From positions 62,001-126,000 of the forward strand of contig NC_009365.1 in NCBI RefSeq assembly GCF_000092065.1: 64,000 nucleotides of DNA, written 5' to 3'. Both the position numbers and the translations under genes were made by a program. Shown piece after piece: positions 54,657-62,792 of this stretch (the stretch's first letter is position 1; each line of letters opens with the position of its first letter). The notes beneath the pieces are model-generated. The model searched no databases, had not been told where the DNA came from, and worked only from the letters and a program-made list of their open reading frames with translations. The stretch is from Ostreococcus lucimarinus CCE9901. Its lineage: Eukaryota; Chlorophyta; Mamiellophyceae; Mamiellales; Bathycoccaceae.

Positions 54657-56330
54657 ATGAATTCTGAATTCACGCCGGAAAACACGCGCTCGAACGCGCT
54701 GTTCGCGTCGGACGCGGCGCTGGACGCGGTGTCGACGCCGGGCGGCGACGCGCCGCGCGATGGGTTCGAATTCGAGGCGCTGAAAGACCCGAGGATCGAT
54801 TGGGGGGCGATCGCGCGGTGCGACTCGAGAGACGCGCGGCGACGACGCGATATCGACGCGCTGGAGAGCGTGCTCGAGGCGTGCGTGCGAGCGGACGTGG
54901 ACAGCGTGACGAATCAAGACATGTGCGAACCGAAACGGGGGCGGGAGCTGACGAAATTGCTGCAGATGTTGGTGGAATATTTGTTGCACGTGCAGGAGGC
55001 GCTGAGCGAGGGCAAGGCGAAGGCGGAGCGAGACGCGGAGGGGTGGAAGGATCGGGCGAGGACGGAGCGAGATGAGGCGAGAAAATCCGCGAGGGAGTTA
55101 AGGCTGGCGATGGAGGCGCACGAGGCGGAGTTGATCGCGGTTGCGGCGGAATACGCGAAGAAGAGGAATAATCCGGATAACGCCGAGCTCGAGGACGCGC
55201 GCAGGCGAGGGGAGTCGATGGCGGCTGAACGCGCGGCGAAAGACTTGGAAAAGCGATTGCGCGAACAAAGAGAGCTTTTCGATAGTGCCGTCGATCGCAT
55301 GCGCGCGGCGCACGCGGAGGCGCAGGCGGAGGCCGCGCGCGAGTTGTCGGCTCGAAAGGCGGAGCTCGCGTCGGCGCGCGCGCAGTACGTGGCGTCATCG
55401 ACGGAGTCCACGAAGGAGGCGAATAGGATGGTCGCTGACGCACAAGCGCTCATTCGTGAGGCACGCGAGAAGGCGGAGTTGGAAAAGTCCAACGTCGCGC
55501 GCGTGCGCTCCGAGCTCAACGCTGCGGTGGAGGCGACTCAAAGGCACAAGCGTTCGTTGGTCGACGTCAAGTCGGAGCTCACGCGACTCAAGGAAGATTT
55601 CAAATTCGAACACGAGTCGAACGCCGAGTTACGAAAAGCACTAGAGCGCCGCGACGAAGAGCGCAAGTTGATGCGCGAACAAATTGAGCGTCTCCACGGC
55701 AAGCAGAAATCGTCGATGACGGAGGAAATGGCCGAGTTGACGAACATGCGAGAACTGGCAAAGAACAACTACGCCGAAATCGAACGCCTGAAGCGCGAAA
55801 ACGAAGTGCTTCGCGAGGATAAGAATGCACAATCCACTTGGGTCGCGGAGGAAAAGAAGCGTTGGGTGTCGGCGAATGAGCAAATCTTACAAGCCGAGTT
55901 GACAGAGAAGGACAACGCCATCGCTCAGTTGCGCGAAGAGATTTCGCAATTGAGAAACGACATCGCCACGGAGCGTTCGCGCAAGATGATCACGATTAAA
56001 CCAATCATCGCAGAGTACGAGGCTCGAGCGCAAGCTGCGCCGCCCGTGGCCCCCAAACCCGCGGTGAAGGCAGCGAAAGCGCGCAAGACGCTCGAGCCCC
56101 CGCCGAGCGACGTCCAAGACATGGATGGGGCGCTCCACGCCGCCATGCTTGATCTCGACGTCGACTTGGACGCGGTCGCCGAGGCTGGTTTGGACGACGC
56201 CACGTTCCAGGAAGCTATGGCGAAGTTCGAAGCGGTTCAAATGCAAGACGTACCGAAGGAGTTGCGCGCAAAGTATGCGTTGTCGCGCGCTAAGATTCAA
56301 AAGGAACTCGACGGCGTCGCGGTTCGTTGA
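54657..56330 (+). CDS. DZIP1-like coiled-coil protein (ciliary/centriolar family) without the zinc finger
   Basis: 557 residues. The N-terminal about 120 match the DZIP1/Iguana N-terminal domain: FEFEALKDPRIDWGAIARCD, a short helix RRRRDIDALESVLEACVRADV, and KLLQMLVEYLLHVQEAL, equivalent to 'FRPR...VDWR.I..IDVD' and 'KLFRLAQLTIEYLLHSQ'. The remainder is one long coiled coil (about 125-470) with heptads such as ELRKALERRDEERKLMREQIERL. The C-terminus (IDLDVDLDAVAEAGLDDATF) is acidic. Animal DZIP1 has a C2H2 zinc finger just after the N-terminal domain; it is not seen here. The DZIP1 link is moderate; a generic coiled-coil protein is the alternative. Confidence 0.7.
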   Translation: MNSEFTPENTRSNALFASDAALDAVSTPGGDAPRDGFEFEALKDPRIDWGAIARCDSRDARRRRDIDALESVLEACVRADVDSVTNQDMCEPKRGRELTKLLQMLVEYLLHVQEALSEGKAKAERDAEGWKDRARTERDEARKSARELRLAMEAHEAELIAVAAEYAKKRNNPDNAELEDARRRGESMAAERAAKDLEKRLREQRELFDSAVDRMRAAHAEAQAEAARELSARKAELASARAQYVASSTESTKEANRMVADAQALIREAREKAELEKSNVARVRSELNAAVEATQRHKRSLVDVKSELTRLKEDFKFEHESNAELRKALERRDEERKLMREQIERLHGKQKSSMTEEMAELTNMRELAKNNYAEIERLKRENEVLREDKNAQSTWVAEEKKRWVSANEQILQAELTEKDNAIAQLREEISQLRNDIATERSRKMITIKPIIAEYEARAQAAPPVAPKPAVKAAKARKTLEPPPSDVQDMDGALHAAMLDLDVDLDAVAEAGLDDATFQEAMAKFEAVQMQDVPKELRAKYALSRAKIQKELDGVAVR

Positions 56331-56361
56331 AATATGTATTAAAGTCTCATATCAATCTCGT

Positions 56362-58080
56362 CTAAAGCTCGCAAAATTCACCCGTCTCCTCGGCAATCGA
56401 CTGCTCCGTGCGACGGACGATTTCAATCAAATCTTCTCCGCCGATCGCGCCGTAACGGAGGCAGTGCGTCTCGACCATGACGTTCGTCGCGTCGACGACT
56501 TCGCGCGAATCCTTACCGAACGTTCGCCGCGCGTTGTTCGCCAACATTGTGCTCTGTTTGCACGCCGCGAATCCACCGGCATCCACCGCGCTCAAATCCT
56601 CTATGATCGTCTTAACGAGCGCGTGCTTCATCTCGCCCGCTCCTGTGACCGAAAGCGCGAGCGAAAGAGATTCGTACATCGAGTAGCACGACATGCGCGC
56701 CATGGCGAGCTGCGCGCGACTGAGATTGAGCGCCGCGAGGCGACTCTCGTACCACCCTCGAAGCTCGATCAACGGGTTCACGTTCGGCACCGTCTTGCCC
56801 TTCGTTTTCTTCATCTCCGCCAACTCTTCCTTGAAATCCTTGAGCACGGGCTTGAGCTTGCGCTTGAGCTCGTTGACCGCGCACGTAATCGGCCCGGCGC
56901 CCTCATCGTTTTCTTCCGCCTCGTCGGCTTTCTTTTCCTCGCTCACGTCGCCCGTGGATTCGAAAGCGCATCGCGCGCAGTTGCACATGTACCCGCGTCG
57001 ACTGGCGAACGCGTCGCGGTCTTTCTTCGGCATGAGCGTGTCGTAGTACTTCATCGTAATCTCCGCCCCCGCCGGGAGATTTTGCGAGGCGAAGACGAGC
57101 ATGATTTGCCCGACGTTGATGCGATGGCAATTCGGCGCGCACGAGTGGTTGATGAAGCTCGGCAGCGGCCAGACGCCGCACAGACGGCGCCCAGAGATGG
57201 CGCAGTTGGCGACGACTTTCGGGATGAACGCCAGTTCTTCCGGGCTCTCGGGCGCGGGTGCGTTTTCCTTATTCGCCGCGCTGATGTGCTTGCGAAACAC
57301 GCTCATCTCCGGCGCGTCTTTTTGTTCATCCTCGCTCGACGCCGGCAGAGCCTTGAGAATCGCCCAATCGGCCGGGTGCGCGCGCGCAGCCTCGTAAAGA
57401 CCGCGGACGAGGTTTTGTTCCACCGTCTTGCCGAACGACGCCGAGCTCAGCGGGCTCTGCACCATGAGCAAATCTCCCGCCGCGACGGCGCTCGTCGTCA
57501 CCAAGCCGCGACGACCGTCGGAGAGCTTGGACACTCGAACCACACCGATGTAATCCGCACAACGGCGGAAACTCGCACCCATGCGGTTCAAATACAACGC
57601 TCCGAGATCGTACGCCCCCGTGAACGCTTGCGCCGTGAGCATATCGCATTCGAGCTTGACTTTTTCCAGCGTCGCCCGAACCGCCGCGTCCTCCGGCGCG
57701 TCGGCGAGACGCGATCCCTCATCTGCCGTCTTCGCCGCATCCACGTATCGCGCCATCCCGTTCAACGCCATGCTCTTCTTATAAATCGCCTTCAGTTCCA
57801 TCGCCTTATCCCCCTTCGAGCACTCCAACGCCTTCGTCGCGCACTCCAACGCCTTCTCGAACACTCGCGCTCGCAAGTAGCACTCCGCCTTGTTCGCGTA
57901 CGCGCTCGCGTCCGACCCATTCAACTTCAGCGCCGCGTCATACGCCGCGATCGCGCCGAGATAATCCCCCTTCGCAAACTTTTCGTTTCCTTCCACTCGA
58001 ATCGCGTCCGCTTCGTCCACTTTCTGCGCCTTCTTCGACTTCGGCAGCGCCGCGCCCATGCCGCCCAGTCCGAACGGCAT
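56362..58080 (-). CDS. TPR-SET domain protein (SMYD-like methyltransferase)
   Basis: 572 residues. N-terminal TPR (about 20-135: ADAIRVEGNEKFAKGDYLGAIAAYDAALKLNGSDASAYANKAECYLRARVFEKALECATKAL). The SET domain follows: GRRGLVTTSAVAAGDLLMVQSPL (start), then the core FINHSCAPNC (about 353), AGAEITMKYYDTLMPKKDR, and post-SET Cys in CNCARC (zinc). A charged region, then a helical C-terminal array like SMYD proteins. The family methylates lysine on histones or other proteins; the split SET is typical. Lys/Ser-rich regions follow. ATG 58080 gives MPFGLGGMGA; an in-frame ATG at about 58162 exists but lies across a probable 5'UTR splice. Confidence 0.9.
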   Translation of the reverse strand: MPFGLGGMGAALPKSKKAQKVDEADAIRVEGNEKFAKGDYLGAIAAYDAALKLNGSDASAYANKAECYLRARVFEKALECATKALECSKGDKAMELKAIYKKSMALNGMARYVDAAKTADEGSRLADAPEDAAVRATLEKVKLECDMLTAQAFTGAYDLGALYLNRMGASFRRCADYIGVVRVSKLSDGRRGLVTTSAVAAGDLLMVQSPLSSASFGKTVEQNLVRGLYEAARAHPADWAILKALPASSEDEQKDAPEMSVFRKHISAANKENAPAPESPEELAFIPKVVANCAISGRRLCGVWPLPSFINHSCAPNCHRINVGQIMLVFASQNLPAGAEITMKYYDTLMPKKDRDAFASRRGYMCNCARCAFESTGDVSEEKKADEAEENDEGAGPITCAVNELKRKLKPVLKDFKEELAEMKKTKGKTVPNVNPLIELRGWYESRLAALNLSRAQLAMARMSCYSMYESLSLALSVTGAGEMKHALVKTIIEDLSAVDAGGFAACKQSTMLANNARRTFGKDSREVVDATNVMVETHCLRYGAIGGEDLIEIVRRTEQSIAEETGEFCEL

Positions 58081-58486
58081 CGCTCTCGCGCGCGCGCGTC
58101 GACGCCCTCGCCTCGAGTCTCGCTCGCGTCTGCGTCGCGCGTTCGATCGCGCGTCAGTCATCGCGCCGCTTCGTCGCGCGCACCGTTCGCCGTTCCGCGT
58201 CGCGTCGCCGTCGCCGTCGCCGTCGCGCGCGATATCTCGCGCGCTGTATTCGTTATCCACAACGTCGCGCGCGTTCGAGCCTCGCGCGTCGCGCGTCGCG
58301 CGCCTCGCGCGTCGCTCGCGCGCGCACCCGCTCGATGATTCGCTCGCGCTCGCGCTCGACCTCGCGTTCGCGCTCGTCGCGCGCCGCGCGTCGTCGTCGT
58401 GTGCCGTCGCGCGCGTCGTCGACTGTCGCGAAAGATCGTCTCGATTCGTATGGGTAAACAGTGAGACACCCAGCACACGTCCGCAC
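58081..58486. promoter_or_regulatory. Divergent region between the TPR-SET gene and the protease, with a possible 5'UTR splice site
   Basis: 406 bases with no supported gene. On the minus strand ACTGAC (about 58153-58158) is followed 23 nt later by GACGCAG (58130), a 3' splice site in the TPR-SET leader; a GTGCGC donor at 58182 would make a 53-base intron. An AT-richer patch (about 58245-58262) could be the core promoter. Confidence 0.35.
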
Positions 58487-59224
58487 ATGTCCGCGCCCGT
58501 CGACGTCGCGCGCGCCGCCGCCGCGCGCGTTCGCGCGGACGCGTCCAGCACCTCGCGCGCGGGCTCCGGCGTCGTCGTGCGCCACCGCGGCGTCGCGTGC
58601 GTGCTCACCGCCGCGCACGTCGCGTCGTTCGCGGGCGCGAAGAATGCGCTTCGCGTCGAGCTCGCGAGCGGCGCCGCGCGGCGCGGGCGCGTCGTCGGCG
58701 TGCACGACGCGCTCGACCTCGCCGTCGTGTACCTCGACGGCGACCTCGACGGCGCGGCGACGATGGAGCCGGGCGAGGCGCGCGTCGGCGACGAGGCGCG
58801 CGCGCTGGGGACGGCGCAGCGGTACGCGGCGGCGACGGCGGCGTGCGCGGACGCGATCCGAGGACGACGCGAGACCGGACGCGTGTTGAAGATACACCGC
58901 GATGACCGCGGTGACGACACGCACGCGATGCACGACGCGCGCGTGCTGGCGGGACAGTCGGGCGGGGCGCTCGTGCGCGAGACGGATGGGAAACTGTTGG
59001 GCGTGCACAGTTTCGGCGACGCGTTTTGGGGCGGGAGCAGGGACGTGTGCGTGCTGGTGAACGCGGCGACGCTGGACGCGATCGAGATCGCGCGCGATGG
59101 CGTCGATCCCGAGGTGTACGCGACGGCGCGGGTGAACGCGATGATTTTTCGTTCGAGCGACGAGGCGCTGAAGCGCATGGCGCCCGAGTTGTCGGCGAAG
59201 CAGCGCGCGTCGTGGATCTTTTGA
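58487..59224 (+). CDS. Trypsin-like (S1C/DegP-like) serine protease domain protein
   Basis: 245 residues. A complete chymotrypsin-fold domain can be followed: SGVVVRHRGVACVLTAAHVAS with the catalytic His, VHDALDLAVVYLDGD with the catalytic Asp, and LAGQSGGALVRETDGKLLGVHSF with the catalytic Ser in G-x-S-G-G. No PDZ domain follows and no clear transit or signal peptide precedes, so it is smaller than Deg proteases (SDR-like peptide hydrolases of cytosol or nucleus are the alternative). ATG 58487 is the first in frame after a stretch of Arg-rich filler. The C-terminus ends KRMAPELSAKQRASWIF. Substrate unknown. Confidence 0.85.
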   Translation: MSAPVDVARAAAARVRADASSTSRAGSGVVVRHRGVACVLTAAHVASFAGAKNALRVELASGAARRGRVVGVHDALDLAVVYLDGDLDGAATMEPGEARVGDEARALGTAQRYAAATAACADAIRGRRETGRVLKIHRDDRGDDTHAMHDARVLAGQSGGALVRETDGKLLGVHSFGDAFWGGSRDVCVLVNAATLDAIEIARDGVDPEVYATARVNAMIFRSSDEALKRMAPELSAKQRASWIF

Positions 59225-59310
59225 TCGGTCGCGTCGATCGGTGATGTAATACTAGTGATTGTTGTTTGTTGATTGCGCTAAACGATGCGGCGAGGTGCCG
59301 CGCTAGGAGG

Positions 59311-60384
59311 TCACGCGTCTTCGTCTCGCGCGCCGTACGCGGGACGCACGGCGTAATTTTCTAGATACGCGACGTCGGCCAAATATAACCCGTGCGCGGG
59401 CGCCATTTGCGGCGCGCGCGCGACGTCTTTCGCTTCGAGAAGCTCCTGAACGTCTTTCACGGTGAGGTCGTTCGCGCCGACGGCTTTGAGCGCGCCGGCG
59501 AGGAGACGGACTTGATGGTAAAGAAAACTGGGCGCGGCGACGGCGATGGAAATCTTTTGCTTCGTACCGCGCGCCTCCGCGGCGGGCCACTCCGTGAGCT
59601 CTTCCTTGACGTCGATGGACGTCAGCGTGCGCACGGGCGAGCTCGCTTGACACCCGTTCGCGCGAAAAGAACTGAAATCGTGCGTGCCCGTCAGCGCCGC
59701 CGCCGCGTCTCGCATCGCGTCCACGTTTAAACGCCCGTCGCACGTCTGATATCGACGCACCGACTTCACCTTATCCCCGCGCTCGCTATTATTCACCGCG
59801 CGCACGTACCACGCGCGCTCGGCGTCGAACAAGCTCCCCCCGTCGTCGCGTTCGCCGACCAATATATCGTATCTATACCGCCTCGCCACCGCGTCGTGCC
59901 GCGCGTGAAATTTTGGATTCATCTCATCCACCCTGACGCACTCCGTCACCCGCACCGCCGCGCCGAGCTTTCTCAAGTGATAATTCACCCCTCTTCGCAC
60001 GCTCGCGCCGTCGTGCGGTTCGACCGTCGTCCCATCCTTCGTCGTTCTCGCGAAGTCGAAGTGCGCCGAGTTTCGCAGCGCGTGCACGCCGACGTCCGTC
60101 CTCGAGCTACCGACGCACTCGATCGCTCCGCGCGCGCCCGTGAAAGCCGTGAGCGCTTCATCCAGCGCGCCTTGCACCGTCGCCGCGACGCCGCACTGCC
60201 TCTGGAAGCCGCGGAAGCGCGCGCCGTCGTACTCCAAAAAGGCGAGGTAGCGCGGGACAGCGGCGGCGATTCGCTTCGACGCCACCATCTCCGCGCTCTG
60301 CGCGCTCACGGGACGCTTGCGAGACGCGTCGGGGTCGTTCGAGCGGCTCGGGCGTCGACGAGCGACGGTTGCGCTCTCGGGCAT
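59311..60384 (-). CDS. TruA-type tRNA pseudouridine synthase
   Basis: 357 residues. N-terminal about 50 are Arg/Ser-rich (targeting or linker). The TruA core: RYLAFLEYDGARFRGFQRQ, then the catalytic Asp in CVGSSRTDVGVHALRNSAHFDF, VNYHLRKLGAAVRVTECVRVDEMNPKFHARHDAVARRYRYDI, LTGTHDFSSFRANGCQ and FLYHQVRLLAGALKAVG. TruA makes pseudouridine at positions 38-40 in the tRNA anticodon arm. The location could be cytosol, plastid or mitochondrion. The chosen ATG precedes the first conserved strand by about 45 residues. Confidence 0.95.
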   Translation of the reverse strand: MPESATVARRRPSRSNDPDASRKRPVSAQSAEMVASKRIAAAVPRYLAFLEYDGARFRGFQRQCGVAATVQGALDEALTAFTGARGAIECVGSSRTDVGVHALRNSAHFDFARTTKDGTTVEPHDGASVRRGVNYHLRKLGAAVRVTECVRVDEMNPKFHARHDAVARRYRYDILVGERDDGGSLFDAERAWYVRAVNNSERGDKVKSVRRYQTCDGRLNVDAMRDAAAALTGTHDFSSFRANGCQASSPVRTLTSIDVKEELTEWPAAEARGTKQKISIAVAAPSFLYHQVRLLAGALKAVGANDLTVKDVQELLEAKDVARAPQMAPAHGLYLADVAYLENYAVRPAYGARDEDA

Positions 60385-60499
60385 CGAGGTGTGAAGCGCG
60401 AGTCGACGCGCGGGACAAATGCGGGACGCGACGGACGAGGGACTTTGACATCTGTGTATCGTGAATGTCATCGAAAACGCGATGTTTCGCGCGTGTTTA

Positions 60500-61963
60500 C
60501 TATTCGTACGCGCTGTCGGATGCACCGCACACGGCGACGCGGACGACGGCGGAATGTTCGCCGTTACTTATGGCGTCGAATTCGTCGCAAATGCGACGGC
60601 GTTCGTCTTCGCTCAATCTCGAACGCAAACCCACGGAGAGCATGTCTAGCTCCGGAGCGTCTGGCGTGAAAGGGAACGTGTTGAATAAGTCAACGAGCTT
60701 GTTGAGCTCGAGCATGGTGGCGACGCTGTCGTTACTTCGAAGTCCCGCTCCGGCTTGAACGACGGCGCCGCGCACGCGAACGGCGACGTCCGCCATGACG
60801 ATGGAGACGCACTTGTGCGCATCTAGGCTCAGATCATCCGAAAGACCGACTAAAAATGGTCCAACAGGAGTGTTAAATGCGCTCGTCGCGCCCGCTTGGC
60901 CGCGCATGGCGTCCGTGACGGCGAAATCAGCGGCGGCTCGAAAGATGGCGACTCGCGCGCTCTCCGGTCCGACCGACTTTACCGCGCACCCTCGCTCGCC
61001 CGCCGCCGCGCACGCGGCGCGAAAATCGGCGATATCATCCGCACTGAATCCCGCGCCGCTGACTCGCTTCGCCGCGAGCGTTGCTCCTTGCGCTTTCGCG
61101 ACTTGAATCAGCGCCTCCTTGCGTCCCGGCGGCACGTACTGCGGCGACGGCGGCGTCCACCACGCCGGCAACGCCTTCGCCGCGCCGCTCGTTTTCTTCT
61201 CGTTTCCCCGCGCCTTCGTCGCGGATCCCGGCTTTACGTTCGCGTCTTCGGGAACGTCGTCCAAAGCCCCCTCTAAACGTTTGCGTTCGTCCCGAAACCG
61301 ATCCGCCGTCGCCGGCACCCAAACCTGCCGCCCGCCGAGACTGCGGTCGCCGACCCACCGCCCCGGTCCCGTCGCCCCCGGCGGCGGCGCCCGACGACCC
61401 ACGCCCTTGAACGCGCTCCCGATCGCTCGAAGCGGGTTCTCGCGATTGATGACCTTGAGCGCGATCCACGCGCACGCGAACAGCGTCCCCCACGCCGCCG
61501 CCGCCCGCCCGTACGCCGACGCCGGGTTCGGTCGCTGCGGCCTGTACACCGTCGCGTACGTCCCGGGCGCGCCGACGCGCGCCGGAACGTCCGCGCGCGG
61601 CCTGAACGCGCCCGCGTCGCGCGGCAGCAGCGCGTCGACGGCTTTTTGCGACGCCTTTTTCACTTTTCGCTGCACTTTTCGGATAAATCGTTGCGCGTCG
61701 CTCCGTCGCTCCGGACGCGCGCGCGCGGCGTCGAGCGCGCGCGTCGCCGGCGCGACGTGCTTTTCGACGTAATCGTCCATCTCGCGCTCGTAATCGCGCG
61801 CGCTGGACGATCGTTTCTTGGCTTCTTTCTCGCGAAGGCGATTCTTGGGGCCGGCGCGCGGGACGACGTCGACGCGACCGGGACGGGCGCGGCGTCGCGC
61901 GAGCGTCGCGCGCGCGCTCGCGACGCGCGCGCCGAAGCGTGGATTCGTCGCGCGAAGCGACAT
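60500..61963 (-). CDS. Plastid membrane-associated protein conserved in plants, function unknown
   Basis: 487 residues. Transit-like N-terminus (MSLRATNPRFGARVASARATLA). A basic coiled part (about 45-110), then a hydrophobic helix at about 155-172 (AAAAWGTLFACAWIALKV), a probable membrane anchor, then Arg/Pro-rich linker. The C-terminal about 200 residues form a conserved-looking domain that starts LPAWWTPPSPQYVPPGRKEALIQVAKA, with SADDIADFRAACAAAG, VAIFRAAADFAV and FLVGLSDDLSLDAHKCVSIVMADVAVRVRGAV. This layout recalls a plant chloroplast protein family with 'PWW' before a helical domain. Not named from sequence alone. Confidence 0.75.
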   Translation of the reverse strand: MSLRATNPRFGARVASARATLARRRARPGRVDVVPRAGPKNRLREKEAKKRSSSARDYEREMDDYVEKHVAPATRALDAARARPERRSDAQRFIRKVQRKVKKASQKAVDALLPRDAGAFRPRADVPARVGAPGTYATVYRPQRPNPASAYGRAAAAWGTLFACAWIALKVINRENPLRAIGSAFKGVGRRAPPPGATGPGRWVGDRSLGGRQVWVPATADRFRDERKRLEGALDDVPEDANVKPGSATKARGNEKKTSGAAKALPAWWTPPSPQYVPPGRKEALIQVAKAQGATLAAKRVSGAGFSADDIADFRAACAAAGERGCAVKSVGPESARVAIFRAAADFAVTDAMRGQAGATSAFNTPVGPFLVGLSDDLSLDAHKCVSIVMADVAVRVRGAVVQAGAGLRSNDSVATMLELNKLVDLFNTFPFTPDAPELDMLSVGLRSRLSEDERRRICDEFDAISNGEHSAVVRVAVCGASDSAYE

Positions 61964-62051
61964 CTCGGTCGCTCGCGCGAGACGCGCGCGATGCAGTGAA
62001 GGGCGCGCGAGTCGGTTTCGTCTTTGATGCTACAAGCCGCGGCGCGCGCGC

Positions 62052-62732
62052 TTAAATTTCCAATTTGGACGTCGTGCGCTCGAACGAGGCGTCGCTCAGC
62101 GGCGTTCCACCGTCGCCCGCGCTCGAAAACGCCGCTATCGGCGACACCGTCGCGCCGTCGAACCTCCCGCCGCCGTCAAACTTCCCCGGCGTCTCGTCCA
62201 CGCTTTGGTCGAGCAGCCAATCGCTCCCGTTCAACGACGCCTCCAATTTCGCCTCCATCGCCGCGATGTCGCTCATGACGCCCATCGACGCCACCTCATT
62301 CTTAATCATTATCTCCACATCGCTCACCCCGAGATCGGCGGCGATGTTCTCCGTCTTGACCGTCAATTCCATCGCTCGAACGCGCGTCTCCGCGTCGTCG
62401 TCGCCGAGCGCCGCGCGCTTCGCCCTCGCCAGGACGCCTCGCAGCCCGCGCTCTGGGGACGGCGTCCCCAGTTCGCGCATGTACGGCTGCTTCAGCAACG
62501 CCGCGACCGTGTCCAGGTCTCCCTTTCGAGTCTCGGGTCGCCGCGCGCGTCGTCCGAGGAGAAACGCGCCGACGAGCGACGCGCCGACGAGGATGAATTG
62601 CGTCGCGCTGATGTCGTCGATTTCGTCGCGGATTTCTTTCGTTTTCTCGCGCACGCGCGCGCGGGCGTCGTCGGCGACGCTTCGCGCGGGTTTCTTTCGC
62701 GTCGGCGCGCGCGCGCGGTCGAAGACGCCCAT
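62052..62732 (-). CDS. Single-span membrane protein of unknown function
   Basis: 226 residues, not recognised. MGVFDRARAPTRKKPARSV is basic; a single membrane helix lies at about 43-62 (ATQFILVGASLVGAFLLGRR). The remainder is helical, with GDLDTVAALLKQPYMRELGTPS, DDAETRVRAMELTVKTENIAADLGVSDVEIMIKNEV and SDIAAMEAKLEASLNG. The tail is Gly/Ser-rich. It could sit in plastid, mitochondrial or ER membrane. Confidence 0.6.
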   Translation of the reverse strand: MGVFDRARAPTRKKPARSVADDARARVREKTKEIRDEIDDISATQFILVGASLVGAFLLGRRARRPETRKGDLDTVAALLKQPYMRELGTPSPERGLRGVLARAKRAALGDDDAETRVRAMELTVKTENIAADLGVSDVEIMIKNEVASMGVMSDIAAMEAKLEASLNGSDWLLDQSVDETPGKFDGGGRFDGATVSPIAAFSSAGDGGTPLSDASFERTTSKLEI

Positions 62733-62792
62733 CGCCGCGCGATCTCAGCGTCGGCGAATGACGACGACGATTGGCTGGTCGGTCGAGACTTT

